From assembly GCA_030655315.1 (NCBI GenBank), contig JAURVT010000037.1:1-64000 (forward strand): DNA of 64,000 nt, given 5' to 3'. Shown one piece after another: positions 1 to 8,898 of this stretch. Position numbers and translations under genes: made by a program. Numbering within the stretch: the first letter of the stretch is position 1; every line of letters starts with the position of its first letter. This DNA is from Nocardioidaceae bacterium. GTDB taxonomy: Bacteria > Actinomycetota > Actinomycetes > Propionibacteriales > Nocardioidaceae. The notes beneath the pieces were generated by a model. The model was not told where the DNA came from. It searched no databases and saw only the letters and a program-made list of their open reading frames with translations.

Positions 1-429
1 CGACCCGGCGGCCGGCGCGGGCAGGCCGTCCGCCCCGACGCGCGGCGCGGCGGGCGCCGAGTCGGTCACCGAGGGCGGGTCGCCCACGAGACGCTCGCCG
101 AGCGAGACACCGCGGTCGACCACGTAGCGCAGCGGCGCGGCGGGGTCCTCGGCGACGGCCTGGCCGACGCCGCTCGCGAAGATCAGGCCGACGCTCGCCA
201 TCAGCCCGACGACGCGGGCACCGCGCGGTCGGGTGTGGTGCGGCACGGGCGAGGACGGGACGGCGGCGGGCACCGGGGCCGAGGTCTGCTCGCTCCAGCG
301 CGCGAGCGCGGACTCCAGGGGGTCGGACGCGTCGTGGGTGCCGGCGCGCAGCGACTCCACGAGGGCGTCGTCGGCGGCGACCGCCGCGAGGTCGACGGGC
401 GCGTCGCCGTCGTGCCGGTGCGCGCTCAT
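1..429 (-). CDS. rsdA: Anti-sigma-D factor RsdA-like protein (3' end outside the window)
   Basis: The N-terminal ~143 residues are visible and the gene runs off the left edge. The start ATG at 429 overlaps the sigD stop (ATGA), so the two are translationally coupled. The cytoplasmic part carries a [10 protein letters not shown] segment near residue 36, resembling the short sigma-binding motif of RsdA proteins. A single hydrophobic segment at about residues 73-93 would place the rest outside the membrane. In known systems RsdA binds and inhibits SigD and is removed by proteolysis. The assignment rests on position after a SigD-like gene plus this topology; the C-terminus cannot be checked. Confidence 0.75.
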   Translation of the reverse strand, partial: MSAHRHDGDAPVDLAAVAADDALVESLRAGTHDASDPLESALARWSEQTSAPVPAAVPSSPVPHHTRPRGARVVGLMASVGLIFASGVGQAVAEDPAAPLRYVVDRGVSLGERLVGDPPSVTDSAPAAPRVGADGLPAPAAGS

Positions 430-1022
430 CGGGCGCTCCCCTGCAGGGTCTGCGCGCGGGCGGCGACCAGGCCGCGGAGCCGCTCGAGCGCCCGGTGCTG
501 GGCGACGCGCACCGCGCCGGCGCTCATGCCGAGGGTGGCGCCGGCCCGCTCGGCGGTGAGGCCGAGCGCGACGCGCAGGACCAGCACCTCGCGGTGCCGC
601 TCGGGCAGGTGCTCGAGCATGGCCTGCACCTCGGCGGCGTCGGCCTCGGCGAGCGCGGCCTGCTCGGGTGTCGGCGCGGGGTCGACCTGCTCGGGGACGT
701 CGTCGACGAGGACGAGCGGGGAGCGGATCAGGCCGCGCTGCGCGTCGGCGACCTTGCGGCTGCCGATCGCGTAGACGAAGGCCTCGAACGGGACGCCGGA
801 GTGCTCGAACGTCGGTAGCGCGTTGAACACCGCCAGGCAGATCTCCTGGGCGACGTCGTCGATGAGCTGCTGACCGCCGACGTACGTGGCCAGGCGGGCG
901 CGGCAGTACCGGAAGGACACGTCGCGCACCCGCGTCATGAGCAGCTCCATGACGCGGTCGCTGTCGAGCGCGCTGAGCGCGAGCCGGGTGAGCGAGGGGT
1001 CCTGGAGGGGCGACGACACCAC
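426..1022 (-). CDS. sigD: ECF-type RNA polymerase sigma factor, SigD-like
   Basis: A 198-residue ECF sigma factor. Region 2 (about residues 25-90) has the [11 protein letters not shown] and [12 protein letters not shown] segments that contact core polymerase and the -10 element. Region 4 (about 135-195) has [13 protein letters not shown] followed by a helix-turn-helix with [20 protein letters not shown]. The reading frame is open further upstream, but a strong AGGAGG site 8 bases before GTG 1022 decides the start. It is followed by an overlapping RsdA-like anti-sigma gene, the usual sigD-rsdA module. In Mycobacterium SigD acts on stationary-phase and ribosome-related genes; the role here is inferred. 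Confidence 0.88.
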   Translation of the reverse strand: MVSSPLQDPSLTRLALSALDSDRVMELLMTRVRDVSFRYCRARLATYVGGQQLIDDVAQEICLAVFNALPTFEHSGVPFEAFVYAIGSRKVADAQRGLIRSPLVLVDDVPEQVDPAPTPEQAALAEADAAEVQAMLEHLPERHREVLVLRVALGLTAERAGATLGMSAGAVRVAQHRALERLRGLVAARAQTLQGSAR

Positions 1023-1063
1023 CGACCTGCCCTCCTCCCCCACGACCACGACGAGCGGGTTCA

Positions 1064-1098
1064 CCGACGTGGGACGACAGTGAACCGTCCCACGTCGG
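1064..1098. repeat. Perfect 12-bp inverted repeat upstream of sigD
   Basis: CCGACGTGGGAC at 1064-1075 and GTCCCACGTCGG at 1087-1098 are perfect inverted copies around an 11-base spacer. It lies 31 bases downstream of the small iron-box gene and 42 bases upstream of the sigD start. It could be a terminator for the former (no T-run) or an operator for the latter. Confidence 0.6.
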
Positions 1099-1129
1099 AC
1101 CGGTCGCGGCAAGGGCCGCCGACGGACTC

Positions 1130-1348
1130 TCAGGCTCGCGGACGGTCGGTCAGTGCGAGCCCTCCGGCGATCAGCCTGCGGGCGACCAGGAAGGCGACGA
1201 GCTCACGCGGGGGCCGCTCGGCGACGGCCCGCCGCAGATCGGCCACCTCGTCGACGGGCTCGTCCACGGGGGTCGTGACGGGCGGTGGCACGAGCCGCAG
1301 GTGCGGCGTCACCGGGACTCGCACGGGTCGGGGTCCGGCTCCAGGCAT
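1130..1348 (-). CDS. Small conserved-looking protein under a putative iron box
   Basis: A 72-residue product of unknown function. The N-terminal half is Pro/Val-rich ([10 protein letters not shown]); the C-terminal half is predicted helical (about residues 33-65, with [22 protein letters not shown]). There is no cysteine, membrane segment or signal peptide. Support for a real gene: AGGAGG 8 bases before ATG 1348 and a near-consensus IdeR/DtxR box 23 bases upstream. A GTG one codon earlier is an alternative start. It lies between groEL and sigD in the same direction. I do not recognise the family; iron-regulated expression is an inference from the box. Confidence 0.6.
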   Translation of the reverse strand: MPGAGPRPVRVPVTPHLRLVPPPVTTPVDEPVDEVADLRRAVAERPPRELVAFLVARRLIAGGLALTDRPRA

Positions 1349-1371
1349 CACGACGGCCTCCTCGCTGTAGG

Positions 1372-1390
1372 TCAGGTAAACCTAACCTAA
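1372..1390 (-). promoter_or_regulatory. IdeR/DtxR iron box
   Basis: On the minus strand the 19 bases read TTAGGTTAGGTTTACCTGA. I count 16 of 19 positions identical to the classic iron-box palindrome TTAGGTTAGCCTAACCTAA. It sits 23 bases upstream of the small ORF start, where a repressor would cover the promoter. Iron-loaded IdeR/DtxR would repress transcription. Confidence 0.75.
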
Positions 1391-1442
1391 CCGGTCGAGG
1401 AGGCCGTCGGTGCCGCTCGTGAGTCACCTCACGGGCGGGTGC

Positions 1443-3187
<1,745 letters not shown>

Positions 3188-3198
3188 CTACCGGTGGA

Positions 3199-3495
3199 TC
3201 ACTTCTCGACGATCGCGAGGATGTCGCGGGCCGAGAGGATGAGGTACTCGGTGCCGTCGTACTTGACCTCGGTGCCGCCGTACTTGCTGAAGATGACCTT
3301 GTCGCCGACGGCGACGTCCAGCGGGACGCGGTTGCCGTTGTCGTCGACGCGGCCGGGGCCCACGGAGAGGACCTCGCCCTCCTGGGGCTTCTCCTTGGCG
3401 GTGTCCGGGATGACCAGCCCGGAGGCGGTGGTCTGCTCGGCCTCGAGCGTCTTGACGACGATGCGGTCCTCGAGCGGCTTGATGGTGACCGACAC
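3199..3495 (-). CDS. groES: Co-chaperonin GroES
   Basis: 98 residues, the normal length. The N-terminus [11 protein letters not shown], the mobile-loop region around [10 protein letters not shown] that contacts GroEL, and the [17 protein letters not shown] roof region are all recognisable. The start is GTG 3495, preceded by GGGAGG. It is the first gene of the groES-groEL1 unit, with two CIRCE elements about 110-180 bases upstream, indicating repression by HrcA and induction by heat stress. Confidence 0.97.
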   Translation of the reverse strand: MSVTIKPLEDRIVVKTLEAEQTTASGLVIPDTAKEKPQEGEVLSVGPGRVDDNGNRVPLDVAVGDKVIFSKYGGTEVKYDGTEYLILSARDILAIVEK

Positions 3496-3603
3496 GGTGT
3501 CGACCTCCCTTTCGGAGTCTGCGGTGGTGGTGCTGAGGGGTGTGCTTGCGCTGTCCTGGAGCCGTGGCGCGCGCCGTCGCGGGGGTCACGTACCGTGGCT
3601 GCA

Positions 3604-3630
3604 TCAGCACTCTCGTGGTGAGAGTGCCAA
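3604..3630 (-). promoter_or_regulatory. CIRCE element 1 (HrcA operator)
   Basis: TCAGCACTC - 9 bases - GAGTGCCAA, close to the consensus TTAGCACTC-N9-GAGTGCTAA, with the GCACTC/GAGTGC cores intact. It lies upstream of groES. Confidence 0.9.
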
Positions 3631-3649
3631 TGTCAAACCTAGGCCGCGG

Positions 3650-3676
3650 CTGGCACTCGGTCAAGCCGAGTGCCAG
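3650..3676. promoter_or_regulatory. CIRCE element 2 (HrcA operator)
   Basis: CTGGCACTC - 9 bases - GAGTGCCAG. Spacing and cores match CIRCE, and the palindrome is perfect over 11 bases per arm. It is 19 bases from element 1 and only 35 bases upstream of the divergent methyltransferase gene, so HrcA could act on both directions. Confidence 0.85.
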
Positions 3677-3711
3677 CTCGAGTCGGCCCGGCGCAGGACG
3701 GTGGACGGGCA

Positions 3712-4881
3712 GTGCGGCTGGAGACCTTCGAGCAGCTGCTCACCCCCGACGGCCGCGCCCTCGTCGCCGAGGTCGCGCGCTGCGCCGGCGTCGAGTCCGA
3801 CCTCGCGCTCGGCACCCGCCTGCGACGGACCCACGACGGCGAGCTGGTGGCCGCGGCCGTCACCCAGGCGCACCTGCGGGGGCTGGCGCGCACCAAGCTG
3901 GGCGACGACGCCGCCTCGATGTTCCTCACCCACGACGCGCTGCAGCAGGCCACCCGGTCCCGCGTCGCCGACCACCGGGCGTCCCGCCTCGCCGCGAGCG
4001 GCGTGGGCTCGGTGGTCGACCTCGGCTGCGGGATCGGCGCCGACCTGGTGGCGTTCGCCCGGGCCGGGCTCACGGTGCACGGCGTCGACCTCGACCCGGT
4101 CCGTGCGGCGATGGCCGCCGCCAACCTCGCGGCCCTGGGCCTGGAGGGCACCGTCCGGGCGGCCGACGCGACCGCCGTCGACCTCGCCCCCTGGGGCTCG
4201 GCGTTCTGCGACCCCGCCCGGCGCGACGGCCGCGGGCGCGTGTTCGACCCGCGCGGCTTCACCCCCGGCTGGGACTTCGTGACCGGGCTGCTCGACGGCG
4301 CCGCCGCCGTGAAGACGATGCCCGGCCTCGGGCACGACCTCGTCCCGGACGGCGTGGAGGCCGAGTGGGTCTCCGACGGCGGTGACCTCGTCGAGGCCTG
4401 CCTGTGGGGACGCCCGCTGGCCACGGCCGCACGACGCGTGACGCTCCTGCCCTCGGGCGCCACGCTGTCCGACGCCGATCTCCCCGACGAGGTCGAGCAG
4501 GGCGGCCCCGGCGCCTACCTGTACGAGCCCGACGACGCCGTGGGGCGGGCCGGTCTGGTGGGCGCCGTGGCCGCCCGGGTCGAGGGCTGGCTGCTCGACC
4601 CGCACCTCGCCTACGTGACCTCCGAGACCCACGTGCCGACGCCCCTCGCGCGGGCGTTCGCCGTGCTCGAGGAGCTGCCGTTCCGCACCAAGGCCCTGCG
4701 CGCGGCGCTGCGCGAGCGTGACGTCGGCACCCTGACGATCAAGAAGCGCGGTGTCGAGGTGGTGCCCGAGAAGCTGGTCCGCACGCTCGGCCTGACCGGG
4801 TCGAGGACCGCCACGGTCGTGATGACGCGGGTGGCCGGCCAGGGGTGCGCCCTGCTCGTCGAGCCGCTTCCCGCGGCGTAG
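3712..4881 (+). CDS. Class I SAM-dependent methyltransferase with THUMP-like C-terminal domain
   Basis: About 389 residues. Motif I VVDLGCGIGADLVAFA lies near residue 100, followed by HGVDLDPVRAAMAA for the ribose-binding acidic loop. A CDPARRDGRGR segment near 165 occupies the catalytic-motif position. The C-terminal third (TIKKRGVEVVPEKLVRTLGL) matches what I recall of the THUMP-like domain of this actinobacterial family. The substrate is unknown; an RNA base is plausible. The frame is open back to 3670, inside a CIRCE element, so GTG 3712 is preferred. It is divergent from groES with shared HrcA sites. Confidence 0.8.
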   Translation: MRLETFEQLLTPDGRALVAEVARCAGVESDLALGTRLRRTHDGELVAAAVTQAHLRGLARTKLGDDAASMFLTHDALQQATRSRVADHRASRLAASGVGSVVDLGCGIGADLVAFARAGLTVHGVDLDPVRAAMAAANLAALGLEGTVRAADATAVDLAPWGSAFCDPARRDGRGRVFDPRGFTPGWDFVTGLLDGAAAVKTMPGLGHDLVPDGVEAEWVSDGGDLVEACLWGRPLATAARRVTLLPSGATLSDADLPDEVEQGGPGAYLYEPDDAVGRAGLVGAVAARVEGWLLDPHLAYVTSETHVPTPLARAFAVLEELPFRTKALRAALRERDVGTLTIKKRGVEVVPEKLVRTLGLTGSRTATVVMTRVAGQGCALLVEPLPAA

Positions 4882-4927
4882 CCCGCGCACGAGGGGACGT
4901 TCCCCCACCCGGCCCGGCCGCGGACCC

Positions 4928-4933
4928 TAGACT
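4928..4933 (+). promoter_or_regulatory. -10 box of the PIG-L gene
   Basis: TAGACT 37 bases before ATG 4971. Unlike many genes here this transcript would have a leader, and a GGAAGGG ribosome site precedes the start. Confidence 0.45.
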
Positions 4934-4970
4934 GGAACTTCATCCAGATTGCGTAGGCGGAAGGGTTCCG

Positions 4971-6017
4971 ATGGACGGCTCCGAGACCGCCCCGCCGACC
5001 CTCGCCGTCCCGTCGGGCCTGGTCCGTGAGGCCGTCGGTCCGGAGCGCACGGCGGTCGTGTGGTCGCACGAGCCGCTCGACGCCCTGCTCGACGCGCTCA
5101 CGGCGGCCGGCTACCTCCCCGTCCGCCTCCCGCCGTCGGAGACCACGGTGCTCGTCGACGTCACCGGCCCCCCGAGCCTGCTCCTGGTGGCCGCCGAGAC
5201 CCTCGACGAGCCCACCCTCCGCACGCTCGACGCGCTCCGCCGCTCGTCCCGCCAGACCCGGGTGGTGCTGCTGGCCGGGCCGGCGAGCGCGTCCACGCAC
5301 CTGCTCACCGCACTGCGGGCCGGCCTGTCGGAGGTGGTCGACCCGACCGACCCCGACGCCGTCCTCGCCTCCGTGCTCGCGCGGGCCGACGACGCCGCCA
5401 CCGGGTCACGCGTGCTCGCGATCGGGGCCCACCCCGACGACGTCGAGATCGGCTGCGGGGCCTCCCTGCTGCGCCACCGCGGGCTCGGCCACTGCGTCAC
5501 CGTGCTGACGCTGAGCCGCGGCGCGGTCGGCGGGCCACACGCCTCGCGCCGCCAGGAGGCGGTCAACGCGGCGGTGTCGATGGGAGCCGAGCTGCTGCTC
5601 GGCGACCTGGAGGACACCCGTCTCGCGGAGTCCTCCGAGCTGATCGGGCTGATCGAGCAGGCCGTCGCGATGGTCGACCCGACCACGGTCTACGTGCACT
5701 CGCGGCACGACAACCACCAGGACCACCGGGCCGTGCACGTCGCGGCGGTCTCGGCGGCCCGGCTCGTCCCCGAGCTGCTCTGCTACCAGTCGCCGTCGGC
5801 GACCAACGAGTTCGCACCCACCAAGTTCGTGCCGGTGGACGACACGATCGAGGCCAAGGTCGACGTGCTGGCGCGCTACCGGTCCCAGGCCGGCCGGCCC
5901 TACCTCGAGCCCGACCTCGTCGTGGCCAGCGCCCGCTACTGGGCCCGCCAGCTCGCGCCGCGCACCCGCTACGCCGAGCCCTTCGAGGTGCTGCGGTCGA
6001 GCGGCACCTCGGACTGA
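4971..6017 (+). CDS. PIG-L/LmbE-family deacetylase with an N-terminal receiver-like domain
   Basis: 348 residues. Residues ~145-345 form a PIG-L deacetylase with the zinc motif GAHPDDVEIGCGA near 148, SRGAVGGPHASRRQEAVNA, and the late HSRHDNHQDHRAVH histidine cluster near 243. Such enzymes remove N-acetyl groups from sugars (mycothiol, lipid or antibiotic precursors). Residues ~15-135 look like a response-regulator fold: alternating strands and helices, LLLVAAETLDEPTLRTLDALRR and VVLLAGPASA, then a C-terminal VVDPTDPDAVLASVLARA. I do not see a clear conserved phospho-acceptor triad, so it is probably degenerate. The start ATG 4971 has GGAAGGG upstream. The substrate is unknown. Confidence 0.82.
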   Translation: MDGSETAPPTLAVPSGLVREAVGPERTAVVWSHEPLDALLDALTAAGYLPVRLPPSETTVLVDVTGPPSLLLVAAETLDEPTLRTLDALRRSSRQTRVVLLAGPASASTHLLTALRAGLSEVVDPTDPDAVLASVLARADDAATGSRVLAIGAHPDDVEIGCGASLLRHRGLGHCVTVLTLSRGAVGGPHASRRQEAVNAAVSMGAELLLGDLEDTRLAESSELIGLIEQAVAMVDPTTVYVHSRHDNHQDHRAVHVAAVSAARLVPELLCYQSPSATNEFAPTKFVPVDDTIEAKVDVLARYRSQAGRPYLEPDLVVASARYWARQLAPRTRYAEPFEVLRSSGTSD

Positions 6018-6030
6018 GGTCGCGACCGGC

Positions 6031-6918
6031 TCAGCCGTGCAGGCGGCGCACCGCGATCCGGGCCAGCTCGGCATGGATCGTCTCGCTCGCGGCGACGTCC
6101 GGCGTCTCGAGCCGGACGAGGGCGGACAGCACGAGCGGCGCGCCCCGGGGCGGCCAGGCGACGCCGGCGTCGTTGAAGGTGACCGTGCCGCTGCCCGTCT
6201 TGTCGGCCAGGCGCCACCGGTCGGGCAGCCCGGCTCGGAACCGTCGGTCGCTGGTGGTGTTGCGCAGCATCCAGTCCCGCAGGACCGCCCGGTCGCGGCA
6301 CGAGAGGGCGCCGCCGGCGAGCAGCCGGGCGAGGGATCCCGACGTGGCCCGGGGCGTCGTGGTGTCGCGCGGGTCGCCGGGCGTCGCCTCGTTCAGGTCG
6401 GGCTCCCACCGGTCGAGCCGCGTCCGGTCGTCCCCCAGGCTCCGCGCGAACCGGGTGATCGCCCGCGGGCCGCCGAGCTGCTCGAGCAGCAGGTTGGCCG
6501 CCGTGTTGTCGCTGATGCGCACCGCGGCGTCGCACAGCTCGCGGACCGTCAGCCCGTCCTCCACGTGCAGCTCGGTGACGGGTGAGTACGGGACGAGGTC
6601 GGACCCCGAGTAGCGGACGCGGCGCTCGAGCACCTCGCCCCGGCGGTCGAGGTCGCGCAGGACCGCGGCCGCGGCGAGGGCCTTGAAGACCGAGTGGACC
6701 GGGCGCGGCTCGTCCGCGCGATACCGCAGCGACGGACCGCCACCGAGCCGGGCGGCGTGGAAGCCGATGGTCGCCGCGTGCTCGCGCTCGAGCGCGGCGA
6801 CCTCGTCACGGACGTCGGTGCGCCCGGCGCCGGTGAGCAGGGCCGGCGCGCCGAGCGCCAGCGGCAGGGCCGCGCCCGTGCGCAGGAGCCGGCGGCGGGT
6901 GAGCGGGCTGGTCGTCAT
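6031..6918 (-). CDS. Class A beta-lactamase, Tat-exported
   Basis: 295 residues. The N-terminus TRRRLLRTGAALPLALGAPAL is a twin-arginine signal. All class A motifs are present: S-V-F-K near 76 (catalytic Ser and Lys), S-D-N near 136, E-P-D-L-N near 172 (general base) and K-T-G near 240. It is therefore predicted active and secreted, hydrolysing beta-lactams. The start ATG 6918 has AAGGAG upstream. It is divergent from a LysR gene over a 108-base spacer containing a palindrome, the ampC-ampR type of layout. Whether it confers resistance or recycles wall peptides cannot be said. Confidence 0.92.
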   Translation of the reverse strand: MTTSPLTRRRLLRTGAALPLALGAPALLTGAGRTDVRDEVAALEREHAATIGFHAARLGGGPSLRYRADEPRPVHSVFKALAAAAVLRDLDRRGEVLERRVRYSGSDLVPYSPVTELHVEDGLTVRELCDAAVRISDNTAANLLLEQLGGPRAITRFARSLGDDRTRLDRWEPDLNEATPGDPRDTTTPRATSGSLARLLAGGALSCRDRAVLRDWMLRNTTSDRRFRAGLPDRWRLADKTGSGTVTFNDAGVAWPPRGAPLVLSALVRLETPDVAASETIHAELARIAVRRLHG

Positions 6919-6967
6919 GGGTGCTCCTTCGTCGAGGACGGGACGATCCGGACGGTGCCACCCGGCG

Positions 6968-6992
6968 CCCATCCATGTCCAAGACGGATGGG
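6968..6992. promoter_or_regulatory. Putative LysR operator between beta-lactamase and LysR genes
   Basis: CCCATCC (6968-6974) and GGATGGG (6986-6992) are perfect inverted 7-mers with an 11-base spacer, in the middle of the divergent promoter region. This matches the architecture of LysR sites; the assignment to this regulator is inferred. Confidence 0.5.
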
Positions 6993-7014
6993 GTGGTTGC
7001 CCATGTCGTTCTGC

Positions 7015-7020
7015 TATACC
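7015..7020 (+). promoter_or_regulatory. -10 box of the LysR gene (leaderless)
   Basis: TATACC ends 6 bases before ATG 7027, and no ribosome site precedes the ATG. This suggests transcription starts at or next to the start codon. Confidence 0.5.
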
Positions 7021-7026
7021 TGCTGG

Positions 7027-7947
7027 ATGGACCTGCTGACGCACCTCGAGACGTTCTGCGAGGTCGCCGACCGGGGCAGCTTCACGCGGGCGGCCGAGGC
7101 GCTCGGCACCCCGCAGCCGGTGGTCAGCCGGCGCGTCGGGGCGCTGGAGCGTCGGCTCGGCGGTCGGCTCCTCGTGCGCGACCCGCGCGGCGTGCGGCTC
7201 ACCGAGCTGGGACGCGCGGTGCTCCCCCACGCGCACCAGATGCGGACCCGGGCCGAGCACCTGCTCGAGGTGGCCCGCACCTTCCACGACGGCCTGGCGG
7301 TCGCCGTCCCGCCCGGGGCGGACCCGCGGGCGCTCGTGGCCGCGCGGGCCGCCGCCCGCGGGCTCGGCGTCGCCGTGACCTTCACCGAGGCCTCCCCCGA
7401 CGCGAGGGGCGAGGCGCTGCGGGACGGCTCGGCCCACGTCGCGGTCGTGGCCTGCCCGGCCGACGAGGCCGAGCTGGGCGGACGACTGGGCGTCGCCACC
7501 GCCGAGCCACGCGGTCGCCGGTTCCACCTCGACGACCTCCGGGTCTCCCGGGGCGACCGTGACCGGCGTCCCCCGACGCTGCACGTCGACCTCGAGGACG
7601 ACGTGCCGTGGGTGCGCGACCCGGTGCGCCGGCACGCCGCCCGGGCGGGCCTGGCGCCGGCCCAGGTCGCCGTCGGCACGCCCCGGCTCCTCGCGGTGGC
7701 CGACGTCATCGAGCACGCCGACGTCCTGGTCTGCACCCACGCGGAGGCCGAGCACCACGGGCTGGCGTGGCAGCCCCTGGCCGCGCTCGACCCCTGGCGC
7801 GGGTACCGACTGGCCTCCGCCCCGAGGGCGGCGCACCGACCAGACGCCGACCTGCTCGACGCCGTCCGTCCGCCGCTCGCCCGGGCGCTCGGGCTCACCG
7901 CCGGCCCGGCCCGCCCGCTCGACGTCGCACCCGCCGAGGCCGGGTGA
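7027..7947 (+). CDS. LysR-family transcriptional regulator
   Basis: 306 residues. The N-terminal winged helix-turn-helix is clear (LLTHLETFCEVADRGSFTRA, then TPQPVVSRRVGALERRLGGRLL, residues 3-52). The effector-binding region is shorter and less conserved than usual, with two alpha/beta lobes. It is divergent from the class A beta-lactamase and overlaps the next gene, another SxxK hydrolase, by 4 bases (GTGA). An AmpR-like role sensing wall fragments and controlling both flanking genes is inferred from this arrangement. Confidence 0.88.
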   Translation: MDLLTHLETFCEVADRGSFTRAAEALGTPQPVVSRRVGALERRLGGRLLVRDPRGVRLTELGRAVLPHAHQMRTRAEHLLEVARTFHDGLAVAVPPGADPRALVAARAAARGLGVAVTFTEASPDARGEALRDGSAHVAVVACPADEAELGGRLGVATAEPRGRRFHLDDLRVSRGDRDRRPPTLHVDLEDDVPWVRDPVRRHAARAGLAPAQVAVGTPRLLAVADVIEHADVLVCTHAEAEHHGLAWQPLAALDPWRGYRLASAPRAAHRPDADLLDAVRPPLARALGLTAGPARPLDVAPAEAG

Positions 7948-8867
7948 GGGGGCCGGTGGAGGTCGTCGGCTCGGACGCGGCCGCCGTGGCCGTCGCGCAC
8001 GAGGTGGCCGAGCGGTGGGACGCCGCCGGGCTGGGCGGGGCGTTCCTGGCGCGCAACGTCGACACCGGCGAGGAGCTGGGCCTGGACGTCGACCGTCCGA
8101 TGCCGCTGGCCTCCCTGGTCAAGCTGCCGCTCGCGCTCGTGGTGCTCGACGCCGTCGAGCGCGGCGACCTCCGCGCCGATCGGCCCGTGGTCGTCGATCC
8201 CGCGTCGTCGACGCCGGGGCGCACCGGCCTGTCCGCGTTCGAGCACCCGGCGACGCTGGCGCTCGTCGACGTCGTCGGCCTCGCGCTGACCCTCAGCGAC
8301 AACGCCGCCGCCGACGCGCTGTTCGACCTCGTGCCGCCGGCCGAGGTGTCGGCCGTGCTGGCGGGCTGGGGCCTGGTCGACCTGCACGTGCGGCACCGGA
8401 TCGGCGACCTGCACGACGCTGCCGACGCGGTCGCGGACGACTCCGAGATGGCCCTCGAGCTCGCCGTCCGCGCGACCACCGACGGCGGCGGCCACGTGAT
8501 CGCGATGCTGGACGTCGCCCGGGCCAACACCGGGACGGCACGCGCCGTCGCCGAGCTCGTGCGCCGCGTGTGGGCCGACGAGGTGTCCGGGCCCGCGGTC
8601 ACCGCACGCGTCCGGGCCGCGCTGGGCCGTCAGCTGACGAGCCGGCGGATGGCCGTCGAGCTCGACTCCGACACGGTGCGGGTGAGCAGCAAGACCGGCA
8701 CGTTCCTCAACATCCGCCACGAGGCGGCCATGCTCGAGACGGCGTCGGGCGACCGCGTGGTCGCCGTGGCGCTCACCGAGTCGTCGGTCCCGGCGCTGAC
8801 GTCGCCCGAGGCCGACCTCGCGATCGGCCACGCGGGACGCCTCGCCCTGAGGACGCTGCGGACGTGA
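7944..8867 (+). CDS. Serine hydrolase of the class A beta-lactamase / penicillin-binding fold, without signal peptide
   Basis: 307 residues. S-L-V-K near 57, S-D-N near 118 and K-T-G near 250 mark the active-site fold of class A beta-lactamases and DD-peptidases. A clear Glu-166-type ExxLN omega-loop motif is not visible, so it may act as an esterase or peptidase rather than an efficient beta-lactamase. There is no signal peptide from the chosen GTG 7944 (overlapping the LysR stop) or the alternative GTG 7956, so it seems cytoplasmic, which is odd for the family. Coupled translation with LysR links it to the same response. Confidence 0.78.
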   Translation: MRGPVEVVGSDAAAVAVAHEVAERWDAAGLGGAFLARNVDTGEELGLDVDRPMPLASLVKLPLALVVLDAVERGDLRADRPVVVDPASSTPGRTGLSAFEHPATLALVDVVGLALTLSDNAAADALFDLVPPAEVSAVLAGWGLVDLHVRHRIGDLHDAADAVADDSEMALELAVRATTDGGGHVIAMLDVARANTGTARAVAELVRRVWADEVSGPAVTARVRAALGRQLTSRRMAVELDSDTVRVSSKTGTFLNIRHEAAMLETASGDRVVAVALTESSVPALTSPEADLAIGHAGRLALRTLRT

Positions 8868-8898
8868 CGCCGCGGCGCCGGCCCGGGTGCCCTGCGGG

